Assembly: GCA_014529385.2 (NCBI GenBank)
Contig: CM043971.1
Coordinates: 89,853,840-89,917,839 of the forward strand
Reading direction: 5' to 3'
DNA length: 64,000 nt
From: Adiantum capillus-veneris
Lineage: Eukaryota; Streptophyta; Polypodiopsida; Polypodiales; Pteridaceae
The position numbers and the translations under genes were made by a program. Under the pieces are notes generated by a model. It was not told the DNA's origin. It ran no database searches and saw only the letters and a list, made by a program, of their open reading frames with translations. How positions within the stretch are numbered: position 1 is the stretch's first letter; every line of letters starts with the position of its first letter. Below, one piece after another: positions 33,290 to 44,919 of the stretch.

Positions 33290-33420
33290 TGTAACATGAT
33301 GTAACATGTCGTAGGAAACTATCCCAAGAGACCTTAAATCTGAGGAGGAGAGTTGAACTCAAGACTTATTATTCAAGAGGGAAATGGCATAACCAATCTA
33401 CCACAAGTGGGTGCAATCAT
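33290..33420 (-). ncRNA. Possible tRNA-derived SINE or tRNA relic
   Basis: On the minus strand GTGGTAGATTGGTTATGCC (complement of 33386-33404) resembles an RNA polymerase III A box, and GAGTTCAACTC (33350-33360) a B box (consensus GGTTCGANTCC), at tRNA-like spacing. The word CATGTTACATCATGTTACATC follows. No cloverleaf could be closed by eye, so this is a candidate only. Confidence 0.3.
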
Positions 33421-33784
33421 CATAGATGTCGCCTTGTTTCAGCTATTGCTGCAGATGGATGAATTGAGAAAATTTAGAATCTTCAAAGGGTGGATAAGAG
33501 TGCACAAATTCATCGGCACTAGAAGTTGCTACTTCTCTTGACCATAAAAAAATGCCCTTCTAGCAAATCAACAGGCAGGCTCAATTCGATCGTATACATC
33601 TTTGACTAGTGCTATGTGGTGTAGACACTGCTTTCCCAAGGGTCGACTTCATCCTCAAAGCATTGAGGAAAAGGTTTTTCCCTCTCACTGAGAGGAATGT
33701 TTTGATGGGACATTGGGGATGATAAGGGAATGGCTACTTCCCACTTCCCACTCCTGTCACAGCAAGCGCACGTTCGTGTTCTGG
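33421..33784. other. Spacer, no recognised gene
   Basis: Could include the decayed C-terminus of the UGT relic to its right (minus strand), but no motif survives. Confidence 0.4.
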
Positions 33785-34235
33785 TCAGAGATCTTGCAAA
33801 ATCCCCCAATCATGGGGATGCCCATGGACAAAGCCTTGAGCAATGACCCCATGCCACACATAGTGCGTGAGGAAACATCCCATTGAAGGATGGGCAAGCA
33901 CGGTCGTCTGCAGTGCCCAACTAATCACACGTCCTCTCTCTCTGCTTCTCTCTAGAAAGCCATCAGGTAACACGGACATGAGATCCACCTGCACATTCTT
34001 GCCATCGTTCCCCCCCCCCCCCCCCCCCCCCCCCCCTCCCCTGGTGGTTGTCGAAGCACCCACAAAATGGCTGTCCGGATGCTTCCATTCCCAACGCCAT
34101 CTCTCGTACCTCCTCCTCAGTAAAGGACACTATGCTCCCCAGCGTCGCGTACACCACGGTGCAGCTTAAGTGGATTGCCTTGGGGACGATGGCAAGACTC
34201 CAGAGTATAATATACACAATCAAACCCACCTTCTT
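33785..34235 (-). pseudogene. UDP-glycosyltransferase (UGT) fragment
   Basis: The minus strand reads CTVVYATLGSIVSFTEEEVR and EMALGMEASGQPF (about 34,165-34,080), then after a run of 27 C, PDGFLERSRERGRVISWALQ, TTVLAHPSMGCFLTHYVWHG and VIAQGFVHGHP (33,950-33,800). This is the plant UGT PSPG box that binds the UDP-sugar (family form: WAPQ...HPSVGGFLTHCGWNS..EG). Several core residues are altered (CGWNS reads YVWHG), the N-terminal acceptor domain is absent, and poly-C runs interrupt (34010-34036) and bound (34236-34259) the fragment. A non-functional relic, closest in feel to the UGT91/79/94 group. Confidence 0.75.
34010..34036. repeat. Poly-C run (27 bases) inside the UGT fragment
   Basis: Uninterrupted C run replacing the coding sequence just upstream of the PDGF segment of the UGT. 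Confidence 0.9.
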
Positions 34236-34259
34236 CCCCCCCCCCCCCCCCCCCCCCCC
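34236..34259. repeat. Poly-C run (24 bases)
   Basis: Uninterrupted C run at the 5' edge of the UGT fragment. Confidence 0.9.
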
Positions 34260-34297
34260 TTCCCGAGGGATGTACATATTTTTAGTCAACATGTTAA

Positions 34298-35633
34298 CAC
34301 TAGGTTGGTAACCTAACAGGACATAAAAGTGTCCTTTCAGGGTTTTGAAAAAAACCTCCAAAACCATAGTAGATCCACTCATTTTGTAAAATCCTTTCAT
34401 GAGGTTATAGTTCAAGGCTTACTACACATGGAAAAAATAAGAAACTTGTAAAATTTCTCATCTTTTGGTCACGCCAAGCCTCCAAAGTTGATGGACCAGT
34501 GAATTTTCATCAAAAAAATCATTTCTTACGTTTTGTTGCATAAAAATAAGATTAGGGATTTTTGTAGGACTTGAGGTAAATTCCCTAGTTAACTTCAATG
34601 GGTTGGTGATCAGAACATATGATTGCTTCTCACTCACTATTTTTGTTTTGCCCAAATAAATAGGTACAAAAAAGTTGAATTTTTACCATTCTGCAAACCT
34701 ATCATCAAAGTTTCTATAGCCACGCTCAATACAAATAATATATGCATGTTTTCTTGGTTCCCTATTTTCCTTTATGTTCATAAGGATCCATGGAGCATGT
34801 CAAAAGAATAATACATCTCTTACCAAGGGGAATCTTGGGGACAAAGATGAAGTGTTAAATATAGCAAACATGAAAAAACTGGGTTCAACATTATGAGTTG
34901 TATAATCCCATAGAAACTATTCAATATCTAGCCAAATTTGATCCTTATGACTAGATATGGTTACTACCTACAACATGCATGTAGTTGTCACAAGAAACTA
35001 ACAATATTGAAAAAGCTATACTTGATATACTAGAATGTTTCGTTTTCTTCTATAATTGAAAAAATCAACCATCGTTGTGTACTATGCAAAATAGGGTATT
35101 AGGTGCCCCAAAACTCAAGGAATATTAGCTTTATGTTACAATATGCGACATAGAAAATCAAAAATGCATTTGAATATCATGAAATCCACCAAAAAATCAT
35201 AGAAGAGCTAAAATTGGCTAAAAAACAGGATTTGACAATTTTTGTAATTTGGTCATAACTTACAACTTTAATATTTATTTCTCCCTAGAAGCATCAGGAC
35301 ATGTTGAGGACTACTAAAGATAGTTCTCTAGCATTATAGACCTCACAAACATGAATTCTAGAGTGGTATAGTTGCAAAAAGTTGAAAAAAGCCAAAAACA
35401 AGACCCGTTTTTTCACACAGTTAGGTTGTGAAATGTTGTGCAAGGACAATGTTAAAGATGGAATTGATATTCCAAAAAAATGTCGAGTTTTTTTCAGCTC
35501 ATGAGACAACTTTATAGATAGATATCACCTCAAAATCCATTTTGAAACTCTTGACATAATTCAAGGAAAATGGTCACTTAACAGGACATAAAAGTGTCCC
35601 AAGAGATAAAAGTGTCCCATTACCAACCTAGTG
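34298..35633. mobile_element. Non-autonomous DNA transposon (MITE-like) copy 1, 1.34 kb, TTAA flanks
   Basis: Terminal inverted repeats CACTAGGTTGGTAA at the left and TTACCAACCTAGTG at the right, flanked on both sides by TTAA (34294-34297 and 35634-35637). Just inside each end lies AACAGGACATAAAAGTGTCC in the same orientation, itself an imperfect palindrome. The interior is AT-rich and has no transposase. It is about 80% or more alike by eye to 41965-43232. TTAA target duplications are the hallmark of piggyBac-type elements; the TIRs start with CACTA, but the 3-base duplication expected of CACTA elements is not found. Confidence 0.8.
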
Positions 35634-35655
35634 TTAATGTCTTGCGCATCACAAC

Positions 35656-35697
35656 CCAGACTCTAGAGTATAATATGAACAATCAAACCCACCTTCG
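35656..35697. repeat. Short duplicated segment flanking MITE copy 1
   Basis: AGACTCTAGAGTATAATATG and ACAATCAAACCCACCTTC here repeat 34192-34234 on the other side of the MITE. In both places the repeat lies beside UGT-derived or simple sequence. It may mark a small duplication older than the MITE insertion. Confidence 0.65.
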
Positions 35698-35776
35698 CGA
35701 CCAAACTCTGCATTGTCGTAGTAAAAGTCCAGAAGGCCTCCCACTATCAGAGGCGCAATGGAAGGGCATTGTGTGG

Positions 35777-35847
35777 GTGTGTGTGTGTGTGTGTGTGTTA
35801 TATTAGTGTGTGTGTAATACACAGAGAATGATTGGATGAGAGAGAAG

Positions 35848-35891
<44 letters not shown>
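35777..35891. repeat. (TG)n and (GA)n microsatellites
   Basis: TG run at 35777-35798, then GTGTGTGTG, then a GA run at 35851-35891. The GA run ends where the copia fragment begins. Confidence 0.9.
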
Positions 35892-35895
<4 letters not shown>

Positions 35896-35949
35896 CGCAC
35901 ATATAGATTGGTAGGTGGTTGTATTGATGGCGATGATGAATGTGTCGAT

Positions 35950-38900
35950 ACAAGGTAATTAAGCAATGTTCAATGCCATTATTGTGATAAGTTTGGTCAC
36001 ATAAAGAAGGATTGTTATTCTTGGAAGCATGACAAGGAGAAGGGCAAACATAAAGGCAAAGATCATGATGATAAAGAGGAGAAAACAAAGAGTTCGGTTA
36101 AGATTGAAGAATTGAACATAGTTCAGGATGATTGTGATGCGCAAAACATTAATATGTTGACTAAAAATAATGATGTCTTTTATGATGCACATGAAACTCT
36201 ATCTTTGCAGAGTTCTATGTCAGGTGAACTCCTTGTTGGTGGTGAAGTATTCCATACATGGGTTCTTGATTCGGGTGCTTGTTGCATGTCACACCTCATA
36301 GGCTTTGGTTTACTACATATGAGGAAACCATTGGCTCTGTTACACTTGGTGACAAGTACAATCTTGAGACATTGTTGGCGTAGGTGATATTGTGATGGTA
36401 TGGTAAATGGGATGAAGTTTATCATCCATAATGTATGTCATGTTCCAGCCTTGACAGACAATCTGATTTTGGTTAAACGTCTTGATGAATTGGGTTACAA
36501 AGTCACTTTTCATCAGTAGTCTTGGCGTGTTGTGAAGGGTCATATTATTATAGCCCATGGTTCTAAGGTTGGTTCACTTTATTCTCTTTATGTATCTGAT
36601 AAAAAAAATGTTCTTTTTGTAACCAAGCTACCAACCATTACTTTGTGGCATAGCCTATTAGGACATATGTCAAAGAAGAGAATGGAGACACTCTCTCGTA
36701 TGGGATACTTACCGTCTTTGTCATTTATTGATTTTCCCTTTTGTGAGCACTGTCAATATGGAAAGCAAACACAGACACATCATACACATTCTTTTGACAA
36801 AGAAAGAAAACCCTTAGAGCTTGTGCATAGTAATTTATGTAGGCCTATGCCTTCTAAATCCCATGGTGGTGCATCCTATTATGTTACATTCATTAACGAT
36901 GCAACATGGCATGTTTGGGTCTACGCCATGAAGTCTAAAGATGAGACCTTTTCTTGCTTCAAGAAGTTCTTATTTAGTGTTGAAACTCAGTTTGAACATA
37001 AGTTGAAAGATTTGCGCTCAGACAATGGTGGACAATATGTCTCCAAAGAGTTTACGAACTTCTATTCAAGTAGGGGAATTAAGCGTGAGTTTACAGCTCC
37101 TTATACCCCTACACAAAATTGTGTTCCGGAACAAATGAACAGGACCATCCAAGAGTGGATTATGTCTATGCTGTCATAGGCTAATTTACCACAAGTGTTT
37201 TGGGCTAAATCATTTTACACAACCGTGTACTTGATCAATAGATCACCACATGCTTCATTACAATTTTGTGTACCTTTGGTGTTATGGTCACGACATAAAT
37301 GGTCTTATGAAAAAATCTGCACATTTGACTGTGAAGCTTATGCACATGTACCCAAGGAGTTGCGTGCTAAGCTAGATCCTAAGTCCAGGAAATGCAGCTT
37401 CATTGGCTATGGTGTGGATGGTCAATTTGGCTATCATTTATGGGATCCAGAAAGTCAATCAGTGATCCATAGCAGTGATGTTGTCCTTAATGAGACTAAG
37501 ATGCATAGACAGCCAGTGAAAGAGGTTGAATTTTGTAAAGTGACATTTTCGAATGTATCACCTCCTGTCTAGACATCTCTCGAGCCCATTACTACAGAGG
37601 CTAGTACGAGTTCTAATCAGCCGCGTGGAGATCTCAAAGAGTCTCACATCCGACATAACGTTTTGTTCTAGGTGTGGATTTTGTTTTGCTCATAGATAGT
37701 GGTGAGTATTCCTGTTACAAAGAGGCTATGCTAGCCAATGATAAGGTTCAGTGTGGGAACATGCTATGAAGAGAGAGTTGTCCAGTATTGCAAAGAACAA
37801 AACATGGGAACTTGCTCCATTGCCAAAAGGCAAAAAAGCATTGCCTTATAAATGGGATTACAAGAAGAAGATTGACACTTACAAAGCTCATTTAGTGGAC
37901 AAAGGTTTCAAGCAAGAATGTGGTGTCGATTTCTTGGAAATATTTTCTCCAGTGGTGGTGAAGATGATCACACTGAGAATGTTGCTTGCTTTGGTTTCCA
38001 TTGAAGATATGGAGCTTGATCAAATGGATGTCATTACAGCTTCTTACATGGTGATCTCAAGGAAGAGATCTATATGCAACAACCTGAAGGGTTTGTGCTA
38101 AAGGGCAAGGAACATTTGATCTGTAAGCTTATGAAATGTCTCTATGTCTTGAAGCAATCATCCAGACAATGATATCAAAATTTTGATGCATTTATGCGTT
38201 CCCTAGGCTATAAGCGCACTAATGCGGATCCATGTATTTACGTGAAAAGACAACCCAATGGACAACTTATTATGCTTATCCTTTATGTAGATGACATGAT
38301 TATTGCTAGTCATTCCAAGAAGGAAACTGCTGACTTGAAAACCAAGCTAAAAAGTAAATTTGACATGAAATATGAGGTTAAAGACAATCACATTTTGGGT
38401 ATGCGCATTACTTGTGACTGTAAGAAGAGGTTGTTGTGCCTTTCTCAAAAAGAGTATGTGCACAAGGTTCTTGATCGTTTCAACATGCACAAGGAGAAGG
38501 CTTTGAGTACTCCATTGCCTGCATATTTGAAACTTAGCAAGAACGGCTGTCCCAAGTCTGCTAAGGAAAAAGATGCAATGGCTAAGGTTCCTTATGCTGC
38601 AACTTGTGGTAGTCTCATGTATGCCATGGTGGCTACAAGACCTGACATTGCACATGCAGTGGGAGTTGTCAACAAATTTATGTCTAACCCTGCTAAAAAG
38701 TAATGGGATGCTGTCAAGTCAATTCTCACATACTTGAGTGGCATTGCAGATAGAAAATTATGCTATGGTCGTGGAGATTCATCCATTCAGGGATTTGTAG
38801 ATAGTGATAATGCAGACTATGTTGATAGTTGTAAATCAACAACAGGTTGGATTTACAAATTTGCTGGTTTTGCTATTTCTTTGAGATCCGTTCTTCAAGA

Positions 38901-39243
38901 CTGTACATCCATTTCTACCACAGAGGCACCATATGTTTCATTGAGTGAGGCATGCAAATAAGCTATTTGGCTTGCTCGCCTAGTGAAAGATCTTGGATTG
39001 GAGCATTGTACACCAGTTCTTCATTGTGACAGTCAGAGTGCTATTGCCTTGGCTAACAATCCACTGTTTCATTCCAGAACAAAACACATTGATGTGCGTT
39101 ATCACTCCAGTCGTGAATGCCTGGCAAACAAGAGCCTTGATTTAGTGAAGATTCCTATCTCAAAGAACACAGCAGATGCACTGACTAAAAGTCTCTCCAG
39201 CCATCACTTTCATCACTATCGTGAGTTTATGGGAACTGGGTGA
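35950..39243 (+). pseudogene. Ty1/copia gag(C-term)-pol, 5'-truncated and frameshifted
   Basis: Domain order on the plus strand: zinc knuckle CHYCDKFGHIKKDC (about 35,974); a Lys/Glu/Asp-rich linker; protease with intact DSGA (WVLDSGACCMSHL, about 36,262-36,290); after a frameshift, the GAG-pre-integrase and integrase (36532-37179: SLLGHMSKKRME, CEHCQYGKQ, LRSDNGGQYVSKEF, PEQMNR; stop at 37177, resuming 37195-37572); RT in pieces (37751-38101 and 38194-38703) with catalytic YVDDM near 38,287; RNase H (38734-38961 and 38983-39243) ending TKSLSSHHFHHYREFMGTG. The first part of GAG and the 5' LTR are missing at the GA microsatellite. At least four frame breaks. TNT1/Tork-like by wording. Confidence 0.88.
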
Positions 39244-39282
39244 AGCGTGGTTCTCTTCCATTCTTATGGTCTCCCACATTGG

Positions 39283-39700
39283 CCATCAAGTGGGAGAATG
39301 TTAGGTTTAATGGCCATGTGGTCGATCACCCATCACTAACTGCTTCTAACCCTAAGTGTACAGATATACACTTGTGTGAGCCACTAACACAAAGTAGAGT
39401 GTGTATTGTGCCTAAGTGCATAAGATAGGGAGAAGAAAAGATAGGGGGCACACATTGTGTTTCGGCTCTCCCCCTCCAACCTATGTGTGTGGCTATGGTG
39501 GTGTCTGTGTGAGTGTGTGTGTGTATTCATCTTCCGCTTCCACTATGCTCCCGGATCCTCTCCTTCATTAGTCCATATCATATTCCTAGAGTAGAGTCAC
39601 AAATTATACTTAGTGCTTAGGAGACCTCCTCATCACAAACATGATTATAAGCATGCATACTTCTTAAATTTATGCACAATAAAAATAGAACTAGTCTTAT
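39283..39700 (+). repeat. Copia 3' LTR with polypurine tract
   Basis: ATCAAGTGGGAGAA precedes TGTTAGGTTTAATGGCCATG at 39299. The right end cannot be fixed without a partner LTR; I place it near 39,700, before the gypsy Pol end. A GTGTGTG-rich patch occurs at 39,480-39,522. Confidence 0.6.
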
Positions 39701-39738
39701 AAGACAAAAATATTGTTTATTTAGAAGGTTTTTACATT

Positions 39739-41960
39739 TGATTACTCTAATGTAGCATTGTAAGCATTGACAAGGTTCATATTATTCTTAAGTTGTGTTC
39801 CTTGCATCCATGTAGCATCTTTAAAAGGATAATTTTTGAACTTAATAAGATATCGTTGGATAGTCTTACCATGTCTTCATGTTGAAGGATGGATTTGGAT
39901 TGGAGCACCACTTCTTCATCTTTGAACTCTGATGATTCCTCAATTATTGGTTCTCTTGGTGGCTCTCCTTTGTAATGATTAATTAGGCTCACATGGAATG
40001 CATTGTGTATAAGACAATGATTGGGAAACTTTAATTGATAGGCCATCTTATTGATTTGTTTAAGGATTTGAAAAGGACCATAGTATCCTTCTGCTAACTT
40101 AGCATAATACTTTTGGTAGCCCGTAGGATTTGCACCTAGAGTGTCTTGTCTTGGTTGTGAGATGGATATAGCCTCTTTAATCGCTAGAAAAGATTCTTGC
40201 AAATCTCGGCTATACTCATTAGCAGCAAAGATCTTCCCATGTACTTTAAGTAGCACAGGACTTTTACACCTTCCCTCTATAACCTCAAAAGGTGCCTTTC
40301 CAATCAAGTATGTACAGTGTTGCTGTATGCATACTCTACAAGGGGTAGGTTCTTCTCCCATTGTGAGCGTTGATCTACTTCCGTAACATAGGTTTTTAGT
40401 AGATCTAGAATTGTAAGGTTTGCTATTTCACTTTGGCCATCTATTTGGGGGTGATAGGCCAAGGAGAAATTTAACCTTGTACCTAGATTCTCAAAGAGAC
40501 CCTTTCAAAAATTACTGGTCATTCTAGGATATTTGTCTGACACTATGGAAGTTGGCAAGCCATGATACTTGAAAATCTAAGATATGAAGAATGTTTCCAT
40601 TTGATGTGCCTTAATAGTCTTTTTGACAGGTATAAAATGTACTTTTTTTGCTAAACATATCGACTATTGTCTAGATTCCTATATTCCCATGGATAGACTT
40701 GGGTAATCCAAAGATAAAATCCATGGATATTCTCTCCCATGTTGAATTTGGAATTGGTAATGGCTGAAGCAATCCAAGTTGCTTCCCTCTATCATACTTT
40801 GGCTTTTGACACACTACACATTTTGAAACATACTCTTGTATGCTTACTTTCATAATGGGCCAATAGAAGTAGGTCTCTACTCCCCAAAGAGTAGGTTGAA
40901 TCCCTCTATGCCCTACATAAGGAGGGGCATGGGATTCATACATTACTTTCTCATGAAGTGAGTTAGTAACACATAGCCTATTTCCATAGAGGAGATAACC
41001 ATCCTCCAAGGTGAATGGATCTTCTTTCTTTCCTAAGGCAAGGGCTGAAATGACATTCTTGAAATCCTCTTGAAATCGGGGTCAGTAGCATACTCATCTA
41101 TCATAGAATATAGATCATTGTGAGTTGTTATAGACACCACATTTGCCCTTGGTCATCGTGATAGTGAACATTATGAAAGTTGAATTACGAAAGAAAAATT
41201 TTCCACCTCATTTGTTTGTCAAAAATCTTGGTTGGCATCATGAAGTGCTTAAGACTTCGGTGATCTGTTCATAGGATGAATGGAATCCCCAGAAGATAAC
41301 ACTTCCATGTGTCAAGGGCATGTAGGACAGCTAGTAGCTCCTTTTCGTAGATGCACAATACTCGCTCATTGGAGTTGAGTCTTCGACTCATTATGCTGTG
41401 GCATGCCCTTCTTGAAGCAAGACTGCTCCAAGGAAATCTCCACAAGCATCACATTGAACCTCAAATGGTTTTGAGGGATTTGGTAGTGTAAGCACAGGTT
41501 GAGAGGTAAGCTTCTCTTTGAGCTTCTCAAAATCATTTTGCTCTTTTGCAGTCCATGTATACTTAAACATTTTTTTTGTTAAGTCATGTAATGGTCCTGC
41601 TATTTTTGAGAATTTTTCTATGAAGCGTCTATAGCATGCACACATACCAATAAAGCTTCATAGTTCATGTAGATTCCTTGGATTTGGCCATCCTTTTAAT
41701 AATTCTAGCTTGGTTGGCTCCATACGGATGCCATTTCGAGAGATAATATGGCCTAGGTATTGAATCTCTTGGAAGAAAAACTCACTCTTCTTTTGATTAA
41801 TGAAAAGTTTATTCTCTCTCAAAACTTCAAAGATTACCTAGAGGTGTTTCTTATGCTCCACGAGAGAATTGGAGTAGTTGATGATGTCATCAAAAAATAC
41901 TCCAGTGAACTTGCGGTAGGGCCTTAAAATTTTCTCCATTAAACAATTGAATGTGATTTG
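39739..41960 (-). pseudogene. Ty3/gypsy pol, 3' part: RT end, RNase H, integrase, C-terminus
   Basis: Read on the minus strand: the RT catalytic region near 41,900 (FFDD in GVFFDDIINYSNS), RT thumb and RNase H (41645-41391: CYRRFIEKFSKIAGPLHDLT, PFEVQCDACGDFLGAVLLQE), integrase zinc module (H-x-H and CVVCQKPKYDRGK, 41,009-40,800), core start (SMDFIFGLPKS, about 40,705), a decayed core, then the C-terminal region (40361-39777: GYYGPFQILKQINKMAYQLK, HNAFHVSLI) and the tail MNLVNAYNATLE ending near 39,739. Many stops and frameshifts. No 3' LTR is visible to the left, so that end is lost. It is interrupted by MITE copy 2. Confidence 0.85.
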
Positions 41961-41964
41961 TTAA

Positions 41965-43232
41965 CACTAGTCTGGTAACCTAACATGACATAAAAGTGTC
42001 CTTTCAGGGTTTTGGAAAAAATTTCCAAAACCATAGTAGATCCACTTATTTTGCAAAATCCTTATAAAAACTACTACATATGGAAAAAAAGAGAAATTTG
42101 TAAAATTTCTCATGTCTTGGTCACAACAAGCCTCCAAAGATGATGGACCAGTGCATTGCTCAAAACAGTCATTTCTTATGGTTGAAATAAGAGTGGGGAT
42201 TTTTGTAGGACATGAGATAAAATTCCCCGTTAACTTCAATGGGTTGGTGGTCAAAACATATGGTTACTTTTGCCTCACTAAATGTTTTTGGGGGCAAAAA
42301 AATAGGTACAAAAAAGTTGCATTTTTCATATTCTGTGGACCTATCATCAAAGTTTCTATAGTCACGCTCAATACAGATACTATATACATGTTTTATTAAT
42401 TTCCTTTGGGCCTTTGGATCCAAAAGGGGCCATGGCGTGTGTCAAAAGAACTCTTAACCTTGGAGACAATGATGAAGTGCTGAATATAGCAAACATGAAA
42501 AAACTGGGTTTAGCATTGTGACCTCTAGAATCCCATAGAAACTACTCAATATCTAGCTAGATTTATAGTTTATGATTAGATATGGTTACTACCTATAAAA
42601 TACATACAATTGGCCTACAAAACTAGCAATATTGAGAAAGCTACACTTGCTACACTAAAATGCCTCGTATTCTTCAACAATAAAAAAACTCAACCATCAT
42701 AATATACTATGCTATATAGTATATAAGGTCCCCCAAAACTTGAGTAAGATTAGCTTTATGTTATACATGACAATTAACAATCAAAATTGCATTTGGATAT
42801 CAAGAGGCCACCAAACAAATCATAAAAATGCTGATTTTGGCCAAAAAATAGGATTAAACAATTCTTGTAATTTGGTCATAACCTTGAATTTTGACACTTA
42901 GTTCTCCCTAGAAGTGTCAAAACATGTTGAGATATCCTCTAGCAATCTAAATCTCAGAAACATGAAGATTAGAGTGGTAAGTTGGAAAATTTTGAAACAA
43001 TACCAAAAACAGGACCTGTTTTTCAGACAGTTTAGGTTCAAAAATGTTGTGCAAGAGTAAGGTTAATGGTGAGATCGATATTCCAAAAAAATATGCTCAA
43101 TAAGGCAACGTTGTGGATATATAGCACCTAAAAATTCATTTTCATACTCTTCAAATAATTCAAGAAAAATGGTCACTTAACAGGACACAAAAGTATCCAA
43201 GGACATAAAAGTGTCATCTTATCAATCTAGTG
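41965..43232. mobile_element. MITE-like element copy 2, 1.27 kb, inserted in gypsy RT
   Basis: Same family and orientation as 34298-35633: CACTAGTCTGGTAACCTAAC at the left, TCAATCTAGTG at the right, with the subterminal GGACATAAAAGTGTCC at both ends. Left flank TTAA (41961-41964), right flank TTTA (43233-43236). The gypsy RT reads through the insertion point (LMPFG on one side, the LTN motif on the other), and the family sequence there would carry TTAA, so the element probably inserted at TTAA. No ORF. Confidence 0.82.
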
Positions 43233-44900
43233 TTTAGCCAAAAGGCATGAGAAGATATTCATAAAGACCAAAAGTTATCCAAAAAATGGTCTTTAAAATA
43301 TCTTCATTGACTATCCTTATTTGATGATAGCCACTTTTAAGTTCAATCCTACTGAAGTAGGTAGACCCTTGTAACTTTACCAAACAAATATTCTACCCCC
43401 GGCAAGAGAAATTTGTTTTTGATGGTGATCCTATTTAGTGCACTATAATCAACACACACGCAATAGGTACCGTCTTTCTTTTGCAGTAGAAGAACTCATG
43501 AATACAAAGGTGAGGGGTTAGGGCTCACCATCCCTTTTTAACCAGTTAAAGTACTTGCCTCATGATCTCCTCTTATTGAGCTTGTGACACTCGATAGGGA
43601 GGCCTATTGGGCGGTGAGCTCTCAGGTAGAAGCTCTATTGTATGGTCATCATCCCCTCATTTTGGAGGTAACTCTCAAGGGATGTCATTGATAAAAACAT
43701 CTTGGAATCTATTTAGGAAATTAGACAACTCTAATTCCTCTTGATTCCTACACTTTGATTTGATAAAACATTAGGATCATTTATGGATTGTTTGAAAAAA
43801 ATCATGGACATGGAAACTGAGCTTTTCATTGACTTATCAAAATCAAGCGTTTTTACAAGGAGTATAGTACAACCTGACTCATTAGCATCTATATATGTTC
43901 TTTTACCTATAGTTGAAATAAATTCTCCTTTCAAGGAACTTCATATTGGCATCCATGTGGTTGAGCCATGTGCATCTTAGATAACATCTTCATGTTGGAG
44001 AGGGGAGATGAAAAAGTCCTCTTTGTCGATGTAGCTTTGGACATGAAGCCTCGATTTTCCAATCAAGGGAGTAACGGAGGCATGTTGTCCCTTGAAAGCC
44101 CCATCGGCAGTCATAGTGTCTCCTATCTCAAAAGCTTGTATGCCTAACTTAGTGGCCAACTCCGTTGATATGAAGTTGTGAGGAGAGCCAGGGTCCAAAA
44201 GGATAAAGGAATCATGTTTCCTTACCTTTACCCAAGCATAGGCAAGGGATGATCCTTTGCAACCATAGAATCCCTAGGTGGCTCATTGTTGCAGATATTT
44301 ATTTTGGGACAGGTACGATAGCCATGTCCCTACTCCCCGCACTTTAAGCATTTGTTGCCTTTGTTGCAAAAATGCTCTAACTCTTCAGGAGAGAGTACTT
44401 TATTCTTACCTTTGTAGACTCCTTTCTCCTTAGATTTGTTGTTGTTACTAAGTTGCCTTGGGAAGAGTTTTGGCATTGTTCTTCCCACTAGGCTCATTTT
44501 GGTCTCTAGTTTCCATGGACTTAGAACTCCTCATATCCCATTGCAGGAAATTAATTTGTGAAGCGACCATATTATGGTGGATGACTTTAGTGATAGTCCT
44601 AGGCCATTGAGAGTTGACATACTCGGCCATGTCTTTAGGTAGCCCATCACAAAATTTTTGGTTATCTTCTGGTAGACCGTAGCATTGAGATGTAAATCCC
44701 AAAACTTGTCCACATACTTGTGAATAGACTCGTTGGGAGATAGCTTCAAGCTTCGCCATTTGGTAAGAACTTTATATTTGGCATCTCTTGCAAGAAACTC
44801 CTTCATTATAGAAACTCTTAGAGTTCTCCATGTCTTTGGAGATTCACCATTACCTCATAGACTAGCCCACCATTGTCGAGTAGATTTTTGAAAATGCATA
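43233..44900 (-). pseudogene. Ty3/gypsy gag, protease and RT N-terminus
   Basis: Continuing the minus strand upstream of the MITE: RT segments (43,560-43,240: SALNRITIKNKFLLPGVEYL, FGLYEYLLMPFG), protease (44198-43977: MDPGSPHNFISTELATKLGI, with D-P-G-S in place of D-S-G), zinc knuckle CLKCGE-stop-GHGYRTC (44,345-44,305), and GAG (44806-44448 in two frames: NESIHKYVDKFWDLHL, KFCDGLPKDMAEYVNSQ). The 5' end of gag is lost near 44,900, where repeat R2 begins. Same element as 39739-41960. Confidence 0.85.
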
Positions 44901-44919
44901 GTCGTAGCTTAGAGATTTA

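Noticed and set aside
34298-35633. Assignment of the MITE to the CACTA superfamily
   Set aside because: The ends read CACTAG, but no 3-base target duplication is present; TTAA on both sides fits better.
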